This document shows, piece by piece, positions 57,260-64,000 of a DNA stretch of 64,000 nt (its first letter is position 1; each line of letters begins with the position of its first letter). The DNA comes from Paracoccus sp. TOH. Lineage in GTDB: Bacteria; Pseudomonadota; Alphaproteobacteria; Rhodobacterales; Rhodobacteraceae. The stretch spans positions 62,001 through 126,000 of the forward strand of contig NZ_CP098361.1 in assembly GCF_030388245.1 (NCBI RefSeq), read 5' to 3'. Position numbers and translations under genes: made by a program. The notes beneath the pieces are model-generated. The model saw nothing but the letters and a program-made list of their open reading frames with translations, made no database searches and had not been told where the DNA came from.

Positions 57260-58270
57260 TTATTTCGCCGGATCGCGACCCAGCGAGGTCAGCACCCCGT
57301 CGAGAACCTCTTTGCCGCCGATCTGGTCGTAGAATTTCGGCCAGACCTTGGTCGTCGCCAGTTCGATGAATTCCTTCTCGTCATCGGCGGGCTCGGTGAT
57401 CTCCATGCCCCGGCCGACCAGCTCTTCCTTGATCTTGCTTTCCTGGTCCCGCAGGAACTGCGCCGAGGCTTGCGTCGCCTCCTGCCCGGCTTCCAGGACC
57501 TGCTGCTGCTCTTCCGGCGAAAGGCTCTGGAACAGCGCCTCGCTGATGATCAGCGGCTCGATCGAGAACAGGTAGCGCAGGTCGGTCACGTATTTCTGGA
57601 CCTCGTAGAACTTCATCGAGTTGACGGTCATGTAGGGGTTGTCCTGACCGTCGACGACCTTCTGCTGGAGCGCGGCGAAGGTCTCGCCCCAGGCCATCGG
57701 GGTCGGGTTGATGCCCCAGCTCTTGTAGGTCTCGATCATGATCTCGTTCTTGGGCACGCGCACCACGACCCCCTGCAGGTCGGCCACCGTGGCGATCGGC
57801 TTTTTTGAGTTCGTCAGCACGCGAAAGCCGGAATAGGCCCAGCCGATGATGCGCACGCCGGCATCCTCGACGGTCTGCGCGATCATCTGCTGGCCGATTT
57901 CGCCCTGGGTGACCTTTTCGGCATCCTCCTGGCTCAGGATGACATAGGGCAGCGTCAGGGTGCCGACGGTGGGCGAGAAAGGCGTGATGTTGTTGATCGC
58001 GAGAATCGAGAAATCCAGCGTGCCGGTGGCGGCGGCGGTCACGGTGTCCTGCTCGTCGCCGAGCTGGCCGTTGAGGAACAGCTTGCCGGTCATCTGGCCG
58101 CCGGTTTTCTCCTCCAGCGCCGCGACGAAGGCCTTACCCAGCGCCTCCTGGGTGCCGCCGGCGCCATCGCCGACCGCGATGCGATACTCGGCCGCCGAAG
58201 CCGGCAGGGCGACCGTTCCCAGGCTCAACGCAAGCGCGGTGCCGGACAGAATGCGGGTAATGAAAGACAT
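57260..58270 (-). CDS. tauK: TRAP transporter substrate-binding protein, taurine (TauK)
   Basis: A 336-residue DctP-type periplasmic protein. The signal ILSGTALALSLGTVALPASA is cleaved before AEYRIAVGDG. DctP features include LGDEQDTVTAAATGTLDFSI, DAGVRIIGWAYSGFRVLTNS with the ligand Arg, and TPMAWGETFAALQQKVVDGQ followed by DNP. GGGGG precedes the ATG at 58270. First gene of the tauKLM-XY-xsc-tauZ-pta run; taurine as ligand is inferred from the cluster. Confidence 0.92.
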   Translation of the reverse strand: MSFITRILSGTALALSLGTVALPASAAEYRIAVGDGAGGTQEALGKAFVAALEEKTGGQMTGKLFLNGQLGDEQDTVTAAATGTLDFSILAINNITPFSPTVGTLTLPYVILSQEDAEKVTQGEIGQQMIAQTVEDAGVRIIGWAYSGFRVLTNSKKPIATVADLQGVVVRVPKNEIMIETYKSWGINPTPMAWGETFAALQQKVVDGQDNPYMTVNSMKFYEVQKYVTDLRYLFSIEPLIISEALFQSLSPEEQQQVLEAGQEATQASAQFLRDQESKIKEELVGRGMEITEPADDEKEFIELATTKVWPKFYDQIGGKEVLDGVLTSLGRDPAK

Positions 58271-58351
58271 TGGAAGCCCCCTGTTGAGATAGGCGTCGCC
58301 TTGTTTGCGATCGCTGATGCGGCAAAATGTTGCAGGTGACGCAGCGCAACG

Positions 58352-58383
58352 ATATGTCCAGTTCAAACCAAAGTTAGATCCAG
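58352..58383 (-). promoter_or_regulatory. Candidate TauR direct repeats between tauK and its regulator
   Basis: On the minus strand CTGGATCTAA (58374-58383) and CTGGACATAT (58352-58361) repeat with a 22-base period. The distal copy abuts the regulator ATG at 58384. They match the pair upstream of tpa in sequence and phasing, supporting shared regulator control of both units. Confidence 0.55.
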
Positions 58384-59871
58384 ATGAGTGACCGGATTCC
58401 CGTCGAGATGTTCTTTCTGCGCGATGGCGAGGCAGGCACGCTGCAGGCGCGGCTGGCGGCGGCCATCGTGCGGGCGATCCTGGAAACGCGGGCGCGGCCG
58501 GGCAGTCGGCTGCCCTCCTCGCGCGGGCTGGCGGAATCGCTGGGACTGTCGCGGATGACGGTGACGCTGGTCTATCAGGAGCTGGTCAGCCAGGGCTATC
58601 TGGAGACCCGGCCGCGCTCCGGCATCATGGTCGCCGCCACCGTGCCGCACCGGCGGCTGAAGGTGCAGAAGCCGCTGCCGCGCCAGACCGCGCTCGACTG
58701 GAACCACTGGCTGGCGGACCAGCAGCCGCGGCAGCGGGTGATCCGCAAGCCGGCGAATTGGCAGGATTTCCGCTATCCCTTCATCTATGGGCAAAGCGAC
58801 GCGGCGCTTTTCGACCACAATGCCTGGCGCGATTGCGCCCGCCGCGCCTGGGGCACGCGGGATTTCGGCGAACTGGCCTCGGATCTCTACGGCGCCGACG
58901 ATCCGATGCTGATCGACTATATCCGCTCGCATTCCCTGCCCCGGCGCGGCATCCAGGCCGAACCGGACGAGGTGCTGGTGACGCTGGGCGCACAGAACGC
59001 GCTGTTCATCACCATCGAGCTTCTGGCGCGCGGCGACCGGCTGGCGGTGACCGAAGACCCCGGCTATCCCGATTTCGCCGAGACCCTGCGCCGCGCCCAC
59101 AGCCCGACCACCTTCCTGGACGTGGACGAGGGCGGGCTGAATCCCGAGCTGCTGCCGCAGGGCACGCGGCTGGTGATCGTCACCCCCAGCCACAACATCC
59201 CCACCGGCGCCACCATGCCGCTGGCCCGGCGCCGCGACCTGCTGACCCGCGCCGCCGCGCATGACTTCCTGATCGTCGAGGATGATTACGACTTCGAGAT
59301 GTCCTATCTCGCCCCACCGGCCCCGGCGCTGAAATCGCTCGATCGCGCCGGGCGGGTGATCTATATCGGCAGCTTCTCGAAATCGCTGTTTCCGGGGCTG
59401 CGCATCGGCTACATGGTGGCGCCGGCGCCGCTGATCGCCCGGGCACGGGCGCTGCGCGCCATCATGCTGCGCCACCCGCCGAACCACCTGCAGCGGATCA
59501 CCGCCTATTTCCTGGCGCTTGGCCATTACGACGCGCATATCGTGCGGCTGCGCGGGGCGCTGAAACGCCGGCGCGCGCTGATGGAGGAGGCGCTGGCCGC
59601 CACGCCGCTGCGTATCGCCGGCGCCGCGCGCTCGGGCGGATCGAGCCTGTGGATCGAGGGGCCGGAGGGCATCGACAGCGGCATCCTGGCCAGCCGCCTG
59701 CTGGAAGACAGCGTGCTGATCGAGCCGGGCGAGGTGTTCTTCGAGACGCCGCCCAGCCCCTGCCGCTTCTTCCGGCTGGGCTATTCCTCGATCAAGGATG
59801 CGGATATCGCGCCGGGAATCGCCCTGATCGCCCGCCGCGCCCTGGAACTGGCCGCCGAACCGCCGGTCTAG
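58384..59871 (+). CDS. tauR: MocR/TauR-type transcriptional regulator (paralogue 2)
   Basis: A 495-residue GntR-aminotransferase fusion: winged helix in LQARLAAAIVRAILETRARP and RLPSSRGLAESLGLSRMTVT; PLP domain with TEDPGYPDFAETL, VEDDYDFEMSY and the Lys segment YIGSFSKSLFPGLRIGY. It shares long identical stretches with the regulator at 48034 (for example HYDA, MLRHPP/VLRHPP, LPRRGI). It is divergent from tauK. There is no ribosome-binding site before the ATG; repeats occupy that position, so the mRNA may be leaderless or the start may be the ATG at codon 9. Confidence 0.85.
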   Translation: MSDRIPVEMFFLRDGEAGTLQARLAAAIVRAILETRARPGSRLPSSRGLAESLGLSRMTVTLVYQELVSQGYLETRPRSGIMVAATVPHRRLKVQKPLPRQTALDWNHWLADQQPRQRVIRKPANWQDFRYPFIYGQSDAALFDHNAWRDCARRAWGTRDFGELASDLYGADDPMLIDYIRSHSLPRRGIQAEPDEVLVTLGAQNALFITIELLARGDRLAVTEDPGYPDFAETLRRAHSPTTFLDVDEGGLNPELLPQGTRLVIVTPSHNIPTGATMPLARRRDLLTRAAAHDFLIVEDDYDFEMSYLAPPAPALKSLDRAGRVIYIGSFSKSLFPGLRIGYMVAPAPLIARARALRAIMLRHPPNHLQRITAYFLALGHYDAHIVRLRGALKRRRALMEEALAATPLRIAGAARSGGSSLWIEGPEGIDSGILASRLLEDSVLIEPGEVFFETPPSPCRFFRLGYSSIKDADIAPGIALIARRALELAAEPPV

Positions 59872-59925
59872 CCCGGCCGGCATTCGGGCAATCCGGGTCC
59901 GCCCCGGCCATCGCGGCCGCTCTCC

Positions 59926-59972
59926 GTTGGCCAAATACCCTGTGGGGGTCCGGGGGCGCAAAGCCCCCGGTC
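59926..59972. repeat. Intergenic hairpin repeat, copy 2
   Basis: GTTGGCCAAATACCC then GGGGGTCCGGGGGC and GCCCCCGG (stem 59950-59957 with 59963-59970), followed by TC. Same orientation and nearly the same sequence as 30686-30727. Confidence 0.7.
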
Positions 59973-60052
59973 GCGATGCGGGCCGGGCGGCGCCCCGGCA
60001 AATCCGCCCTCTCCCGGCACGAGCGGGCAGAATCGCGCAAAAACCTGCGCCC

Positions 60053-60080
60053 TTGCACCTTGCCGGGGCGGAATGATAGA
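60053..60080 (+). promoter_or_regulatory. Candidate fabA promoter
   Basis: TTGCAC (60053-60058) and GATAGA (60075-60080) lie 16 bases apart, about 80 bases before fabA. Confidence 0.4.
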
Positions 60081-60161
60081 CCGAAAGCCAAGTGTCGCGC
60101 GGGGCTTGCCCGGCGCAGGCCGCAGCAATAACGCAACGTCCGACCAAGGGAAAACACGCGC

Positions 60162-60671
60162 ATGACGATGACACGGACCAGCTTTGACAAGGACGATCTG
60201 CTGGCCTGCGCCCGTGGCGAGTTGTTCGGCCCCGGAAATGCCCAACTGCCCGAACCGCCGATGCTGATGATGGACCGCATCACCGACATCTCGGCCGATG
60301 CCGGGCCGCATGGCAAGGGCCATGTCACCGCCGAGTTCGACATCCATCCCGACCTGTGGTTCTTCGCCTGCCACTTCCCCGGCAATCCGATCATGCCCGG
60401 CTGTCTGGGCCTCGACGGGCTCTGGCAGCTCACCGGCTTCAACCTCGGCTGGCGCGGCTGGCAGGGCCGCGGCTATGCGCTCGGCGTGGGCGAGGTCAAG
60501 CTGACCGGCATGGTCCGCCCCGACCGCAAGCTCTTGCGTTATCACGTCGACTTCACCAAGGCGGTGCAGACCCGTCGCCTGACCATGGGGGTCGCCGACG
60601 GCCGGGTCGAGGCCGACGGCGAAACCATCTACGAGGTCAAGGACATGAAAGTGGCCCTGTCGGCCGCCTGA
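60162..60671 (+). CDS. fabA: 3-hydroxydecanoyl-ACP dehydratase/isomerase FabA
   Basis: A 169-residue hot-dog fold enzyme that dehydrates 3-hydroxydecanoyl-ACP and isomerises trans-2 to cis-3-decenoyl-ACP, starting unsaturated fatty acid synthesis. The active-site His is in [19 protein letters not shown] and the Asp partner follows in the [11 protein letters not shown] segment. It opens the fabA-fabB-fabI operon; a second ATG two codons later is possible. Confidence 0.96.
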   Translation: MTMTRTSFDKDDLLACARGELFGPGNAQLPEPPMLMMDRITDISADAGPHGKGHVTAEFDIHPDLWFFACHFPGNPIMPGCLGLDGLWQLTGFNLGWRGWQGRGYALGVGEVKLTGMVRPDRKLLRYHVDFTKAVQTRRLTMGVADGRVEADGETIYEVKDMKVALSAA

Positions 60672-60692
60672 CCCATGAACAAGGAGCACGCC

Positions 60693-61922
60693 ATGCGCCG
60701 CGTCGTCATCACCGGGCTGGGCATCGTCTCTCCCATCGGCAACAATGCCGCAGAAGTTGCGGAGAGCCTGCGCGAGAGCCGGTCGGGGATCGTCTTCTCT
60801 CCCCAATATGCCGAACATGGCTTCCGCAGCCAGGTCCACGGCATGCCGCAGATCGCCGTCGAGGAGCATATCGACAAGCGCAACCTGCGCTTCATGGGCA
60901 TGGGCGCGGCCTATAACTTCATCGCCATGCAGCAAGCGATCGAGGATGCGGGCCTGGCGCCCGCGGATGTCTCGAACGAGCGCACCGGCCTGGTGATGGG
61001 CTCGGGCGGGCCCTCGACCGCCAACCTGTTCGAGGCGCACCGCACGGTGATCGAGAAGGGCGCGCCGAAGCGCATGGGGCCCTTCATGGTCACGCGCTGC
61101 ATGTCCTCGACCAATTCGGCCTGCCTGGCCACGCCGTTCAGGATCAAGGGCGTGAACTATTCGATCACCTCGGCCTGCTCGACCTCGGCGCATTGCATCG
61201 GCAACGGCACCGAGCTGATCCAGATGGGCAAGCAAGACATCGTCTTCGCCGGCGGCGGCGAGGAGCTGGACTGGACGCTGTCGTGCCTGTTCGACGCCAT
61301 GGGCGCCATGTCGTCGAAATATAACGACACGCCGCAGACCGCCTCGCGGCCCTTCGACACCACCCGCGACGGCTTCGTCATCGCCGGCGGCGCCGGGGTG
61401 GTGGTGCTGGAAGAACTGGGCCACGCGCTGGCGCGCGGCGCGAAGATCTATGCCGAGGTCACCGGCTATGGCGCCACCAGCGACGGCCATGACATGGTCG
61501 CCCCCTCGGGCGAGGGCGGCGAACGTTCGATGCGGCTGGCGCTCTCGACCCTGCCCGAGGGCCGCAAGGTTTCCTACGTCAACGCGCATGGCACCTCGAC
61601 CCCGGTCGGCGACGTGGGCGAGATCAAGGCCCTGCGCCGCGTCTTCGGCGAGGGCGCCGTGCCGCCGGTCTCCTCGACCAAGTCGCTGACCGGCCATTCG
61701 CTGGGGGCGACCGGCGCGCATGAGGCGATCTATTCGCTGCTGATGATGCAGAACGGCTTCATCGCCGCCTCGGCCAACATCACCGAGCTCGACCCCGAGA
61801 TCCGGCCCGAGGAGATTGCGCGGACGCGCGTGGACAATGTCGATTTCGATAGCATCCTTTCCAACAGTTTCGGCTTCGGCGGTACCAATGCGACTCTGGT
61901 CCTGTCGAAATACCGCGAATAA
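60693..61922 (+). CDS. fabB: 3-oxoacyl-ACP synthase I FabB
   Basis: A 409-residue condensing enzyme elongating unsaturated acyl-ACPs. Cys-His-His triad: Cys in [14 protein letters not shown] (near 160), His in [11 protein letters not shown] (near 297) and His in [15 protein letters not shown] (near 332). I start it at 60693 ([10 protein letters not shown]): AAGGAG sits 7 bases before it, whereas the ATG 18 bases upstream contains that ribosome-binding site within its codons. It is 21 bases downstream of fabA. Confidence 0.96.
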   Translation: MRRVVITGLGIVSPIGNNAAEVAESLRESRSGIVFSPQYAEHGFRSQVHGMPQIAVEEHIDKRNLRFMGMGAAYNFIAMQQAIEDAGLAPADVSNERTGLVMGSGGPSTANLFEAHRTVIEKGAPKRMGPFMVTRCMSSTNSACLATPFRIKGVNYSITSACSTSAHCIGNGTELIQMGKQDIVFAGGGEELDWTLSCLFDAMGAMSSKYNDTPQTASRPFDTTRDGFVIAGGAGVVVLEELGHALARGAKIYAEVTGYGATSDGHDMVAPSGEGGERSMRLALSTLPEGRKVSYVNAHGTSTPVGDVGEIKALRRVFGEGAVPPVSSTKSLTGHSLGATGAHEAIYSLLMMQNGFIAASANITELDPEIRPEEIARTRVDNVDFDSILSNSFGFGGTNATLVLSKYRE

Positions 61923-61941
61923 GCCAAGAAAAGGTTAAGCC

Positions 61942-62730
61942 ATGGGCGAATTGATGAAGGGAAAGCGCGGCCTGGTGATGGGGGTCGCGAATGACCGCTC
62001 GATCGCCTGGGGGATCGCGAAGGCTTTGGCCGAGCAGGGGGCGGAGCTGGCCTTTTCTTATCAGGGCGAGGCCTTCGGCAAGCGGGTCGAACCGCTGGCG
62101 GCCTCGCTCGGCTCGGATTTCCTGATGGATGTGGACGTGCTCGACGACGAATCGCTCGGCCGCGCCTTCGACCAGATCGGCGCGCGCTGGGGCGGCCTGG
62201 ATTTCCTGGTCCATGCCATCGCCTTCTCGGACAAGGCCGAACTGACCGGCCGCTTCATCAACACCACGCGGGAGAATTTCAGGAATTCCCTGACGATTTC
62301 CTGCTATTCGCTGATCGACCTGGCCCGGCGGGCGCAGCCGTTGATGACCAAGGGCGGCTCGATCATCACCCTGACCTATGCCGGCTCGAACCGGGTCACG
62401 CCGTTCTACAATGTCATGGGCGTGGCCAAGGCGGCGCTGGAATCCTCGGTGCGCTACCTGGCCAATGACCTGGGCCCCGAGGGGATCCGCGTCAACGCCA
62501 TCAGCCCCGGCCCGATGAAGACCCTGGCCGGCGCGGCGATCGGCGGCGCCCGCAAGACCTATCGCCATACCGAAGCCAATGCCCCGCTGCGCGCCAATGC
62601 CACGCTGGAGGCGATCGGCGGCACTGCGGTCTGGCTCTGCTCGGACTGGGGCGCCTGCACCACCGGCGAGGTGGTTCTGGTCGATGGCGGCTATCACGTC
62701 CTGGGCATGCCGCAATCGGACAACCTCTGA
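61942..62730 (+). CDS. fabI: Enoyl-ACP reductase FabI
   Basis: A 262-residue NADH-dependent SDR enoyl reductase, target of triclosan-type inhibitors. VMGVANDRSIAWGIAKALAE is the nucleotide site, HAIAFSDKAELTGRF the substrate loop, SCYSL and the Tyr/Lys of YAGSNRV...YNVMGVAKAAL the catalytic pair, followed by SPGPMKTLAGAAI. Its stop overlaps the next start (TGATG). Confidence 0.95.
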   Translation: MGELMKGKRGLVMGVANDRSIAWGIAKALAEQGAELAFSYQGEAFGKRVEPLAASLGSDFLMDVDVLDDESLGRAFDQIGARWGGLDFLVHAIAFSDKAELTGRFINTTRENFRNSLTISCYSLIDLARRAQPLMTKGGSIITLTYAGSNRVTPFYNVMGVAKAALESSVRYLANDLGPEGIRVNAISPGPMKTLAGAAIGGARKTYRHTEANAPLRANATLEAIGGTAVWLCSDWGACTTGEVVLVDGGYHVLGMPQSDNL

Positions 62731-63560
62731 TGACCGTCCGCTTCTACCGGGCCGAGGACGGCGCGCGGCTGGCCTATCGCGATGCGGGCGATGGCCTGCC
62801 CGTGCTGGCCCTGGCCGGCCTGACCCGCACCGGACGCGATTTCGACTATCTGGCGCCGCATCTGGCCGGGCTGCGGCTGCTCCGCCCGGATTATCGCGGC
62901 CGCGGCGATTCGGACTGGACCGGCGCCGAAAGCTATACCGTCCCGCAGGAGGCCCGCGACGTCCTGGCGCTGCTGGATCATCTGGGCATCGAAAAGGCGG
63001 CGGTCCTGGGCACCTCGCGCGGCGGCATCATCGGCATGCTGCTGGCGGCGACGGCGCCGGACCGGCTGCTGGGCCTGTGCCTGAACGATGTCGGGCCCGC
63101 GCTGCAGCGCAGCGGGCTGGAGAGGATCTTCGACTATGTCGGCCGCAACCCCGCCGGCGCCAGCCTGGCCGATCTGGCCGAGCGCCTGCCCGCCGCCATG
63201 CCCGAATTTGCCAATGTGCCGCCCGGGCGCTGGCAGGAGGAGGCCGAGCGTCACTATGTCGAGACGCCCGAGGGGCTGCGCATCAATTACGACCCGGCGC
63301 TGCGCGCGGCCTTCCTGGCCGCCTTCGACGCGCCCGAGGTTGACCTCTGGCCGCTTTTCGATGCCGCGGCCGTCCTGCCGCTGGCGTTGATCCGCGGCGC
63401 CAATTCCGACCTGCTCTCGGCCCGGACCGCCGCCGAGATGCGAAACCGACGCCCCGACATGATCCTGGCCGAGGTGCCGGATCGCGGCCATATCCCCTGG
63501 CTGGACGAACCCGAGGCGCTGCAGGCGATCCGGGCCTGGCTGGCGCTGATGCGGCGCTAG
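62730..63560 (+). CDS. Alpha/beta hydrolase coupled to fabI
   Basis: A 276-residue alpha/beta hydrolase: PVLALAGLTRTGRDFDYLAP (oxyanion region), PDYRGRGDSDW, nucleophile elbow LGTSRGGIIG (Ser near 93), Asp region LIRGANSDLLS and His in DRGHIPWLDEP. Its ATG shares one base with the fabI stop, so it is translationally coupled and probably acts on acyl or lipid substrates; this is inferred. Confidence 0.85.
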   Translation: MTVRFYRAEDGARLAYRDAGDGLPVLALAGLTRTGRDFDYLAPHLAGLRLLRPDYRGRGDSDWTGAESYTVPQEARDVLALLDHLGIEKAAVLGTSRGGIIGMLLAATAPDRLLGLCLNDVGPALQRSGLERIFDYVGRNPAGASLADLAERLPAAMPEFANVPPGRWQEEAERHYVETPEGLRINYDPALRAAFLAAFDAPEVDLWPLFDAAAVLPLALIRGANSDLLSARTAAEMRNRRPDMILAEVPDRGHIPWLDEPEALQAIRAWLALMRR

Positions 63561-63678
63561 CCAGGCCGCGACAGAATCGGACCGTTTTCCCCTGCCGTTC
63601 ATGATGAAGATTGCGCGAAACGGGCGCGAGGAGTAGGCTGGACCTGTTTCTCGGTTGTTCTGTTAACGAGTCTGAATC

Positions 63679-64000
63679 ATGTCTGGCGCGGCATCGAATG
63701 TCGTTTTCGTCGCCCATCAGGACGATCATATTCTGTTCATGGAACAGGATCTGCACGCCGCCTTGATGCGCGGAGAATCCATCACCACCGTCTTCGTGAC
63801 CGCCGGCGATGCCGGCCGCGGCGAGGAATACTGGCTCGAGCGCGAGGCGGGTGCCCGCGCGGCCTATAGCGCTATGACCGGCTCGGCCGCCTGGGTGACC
63901 GAGACGGTGACTTTCGGCAGCGGCGATCGCAGCTATCAGGTGGTGTCCAGCTACCTGGCCGACCATCCCGAGATCCGGCTGTATTTCCTGCGTGCCCCGG
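63679..64000 (+). CDS. PIG-L family deacetylase, 5' part (cut by window end)
   Basis: An open frame from ATG 63679 runs off the window. It begins MSGAASNVVFVAHQDDHILF, where AHQDDH is the PIG-L/LmbE zinc motif (usually AHPDDE or AHQDDD), followed by TTVFVTAGDAGRG and EYWLEREAGARAAY, typical of the family. Such enzymes remove acetyl groups from GlcNAc-like sugars or act in cell-surface glycan synthesis. About 107 codons are visible. Confidence 0.8.
   Translation, partial: MSGAASNVVFVAHQDDHILFMEQDLHAALMRGESITTVFVTAGDAGRGEEYWLEREAGARAAYSAMTGSAAWVTETVTFGSGDRSYQVVSSYLADHPEIRLYFLRAP

Larger units (their letters stand above)
59872..60161. other. 290-base region upstream of fabA
   Basis: It holds hairpin repeat copy 2 (59926-59972) and a candidate fabA promoter (60053-60080). 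No gene is supported. Confidence 0.6.

Noticed and set aside
60675..60692. An earlier ATG for fabB (MNKEHA extension)
   Set aside because: The AAGGAG ribosome-binding site lies inside those codons and is correctly spaced for the ATG at 60693, where family homology begins.

Overview
The window is GC-rich, densely coding alphaproteobacterial DNA, most like a Paracoccus or close relative in Rhodobacteraceae. This is inferred from protein content: an atpHAGDC operon without F0 genes, an Asp-type HemB, fabA-fabB-fabI, and a taurine dissimilation locus of the Paracoccus/Rhodobacter kind (TauKLM TRAP transporter, TauXY dehydrogenase, Xsc, Pta, MocR/TauR regulators). It is chromosomal: core genes (rlmB, prs, atp, clpA, mfd, hemB, ssb, fab) alternate with accessory catabolic clusters.

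Region 1 (1-16 kb) is accessory. A hydantoinase/oxoprolinase gene (hyuA-like) is followed by a scarred mobile-element zone at 2.2-7.9 kb. That zone holds a traG/virD4 fragment, a twice-frameshifted serine recombinase, a frameshifted small regulator, a DUF6634 / AAA+ ATPase / metallophosphoesterase / 43-aa ORF cassette, an IS66-type tnpA-tnpB pair lacking tnpC, and an IS5-type remnant. Then come an SH3 lipoprotein, an MFS/ArsR divergent pair, and a Rieske oxygenase / flavin-ferredoxin reductase / TIM-barrel operon controlled by a divergent TetR gene. The zone ends at a broken VOC gene, an IS3 tail, an AT-rich stretch and tRNA-Tyr(GTA). A 21-bp imperfect copy of the tRNA 3' end lies 237 bp away and looks like an old attachment site.

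Region 2 (16-38 kb) is mostly housekeeping: rlmB, a YHS protein, a CoA-binding protein, prs, a DsbA-family isomerase with an alpha/beta hydrolase, an H-type lectin protein, atpHAGDC, a methyltransferase, gloB, clpA, mfd, hemB, a SYLF lipoprotein, a lytic transglycosylase and ssb. Several clear intrinsic terminators separate the units.

Region 3 (38-60 kb) is catabolic. A GntR regulator, an M81 metallopeptidase-family protein, an M20 carbamoylase-type hydrolase and a complete LIV-type ABC transporter lie on the minus strand, divergent from taurine-pyruvate aminotransferase (tpa) and a MocR/TauR regulator. Next is a long minus-strand run, tauK-tauL-tauM-tauX-tauY-xsc-tauZ-pta, with a second MocR/TauR-type regulator diverging from tauK. 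Taurine would enter through TauKLM and be deaminated to sulfoacetaldehyde by Tpa or TauXY. Xsc would form acetyl phosphate and sulfite, Pta acetyl-CoA, and TauZ may export sulfite or sulfate. Matching helically phased CTGGA-type direct repeats precede tpa and lie between tauK and its regulator.

Region 4 (60-64 kb) is the fatty-acid operon fabA-fabB-fabI with a translationally coupled alpha/beta hydrolase, then the start of a PIG-L deacetylase gene cut by the window end. No CRISPR array, rRNA gene or intact prophage was seen.
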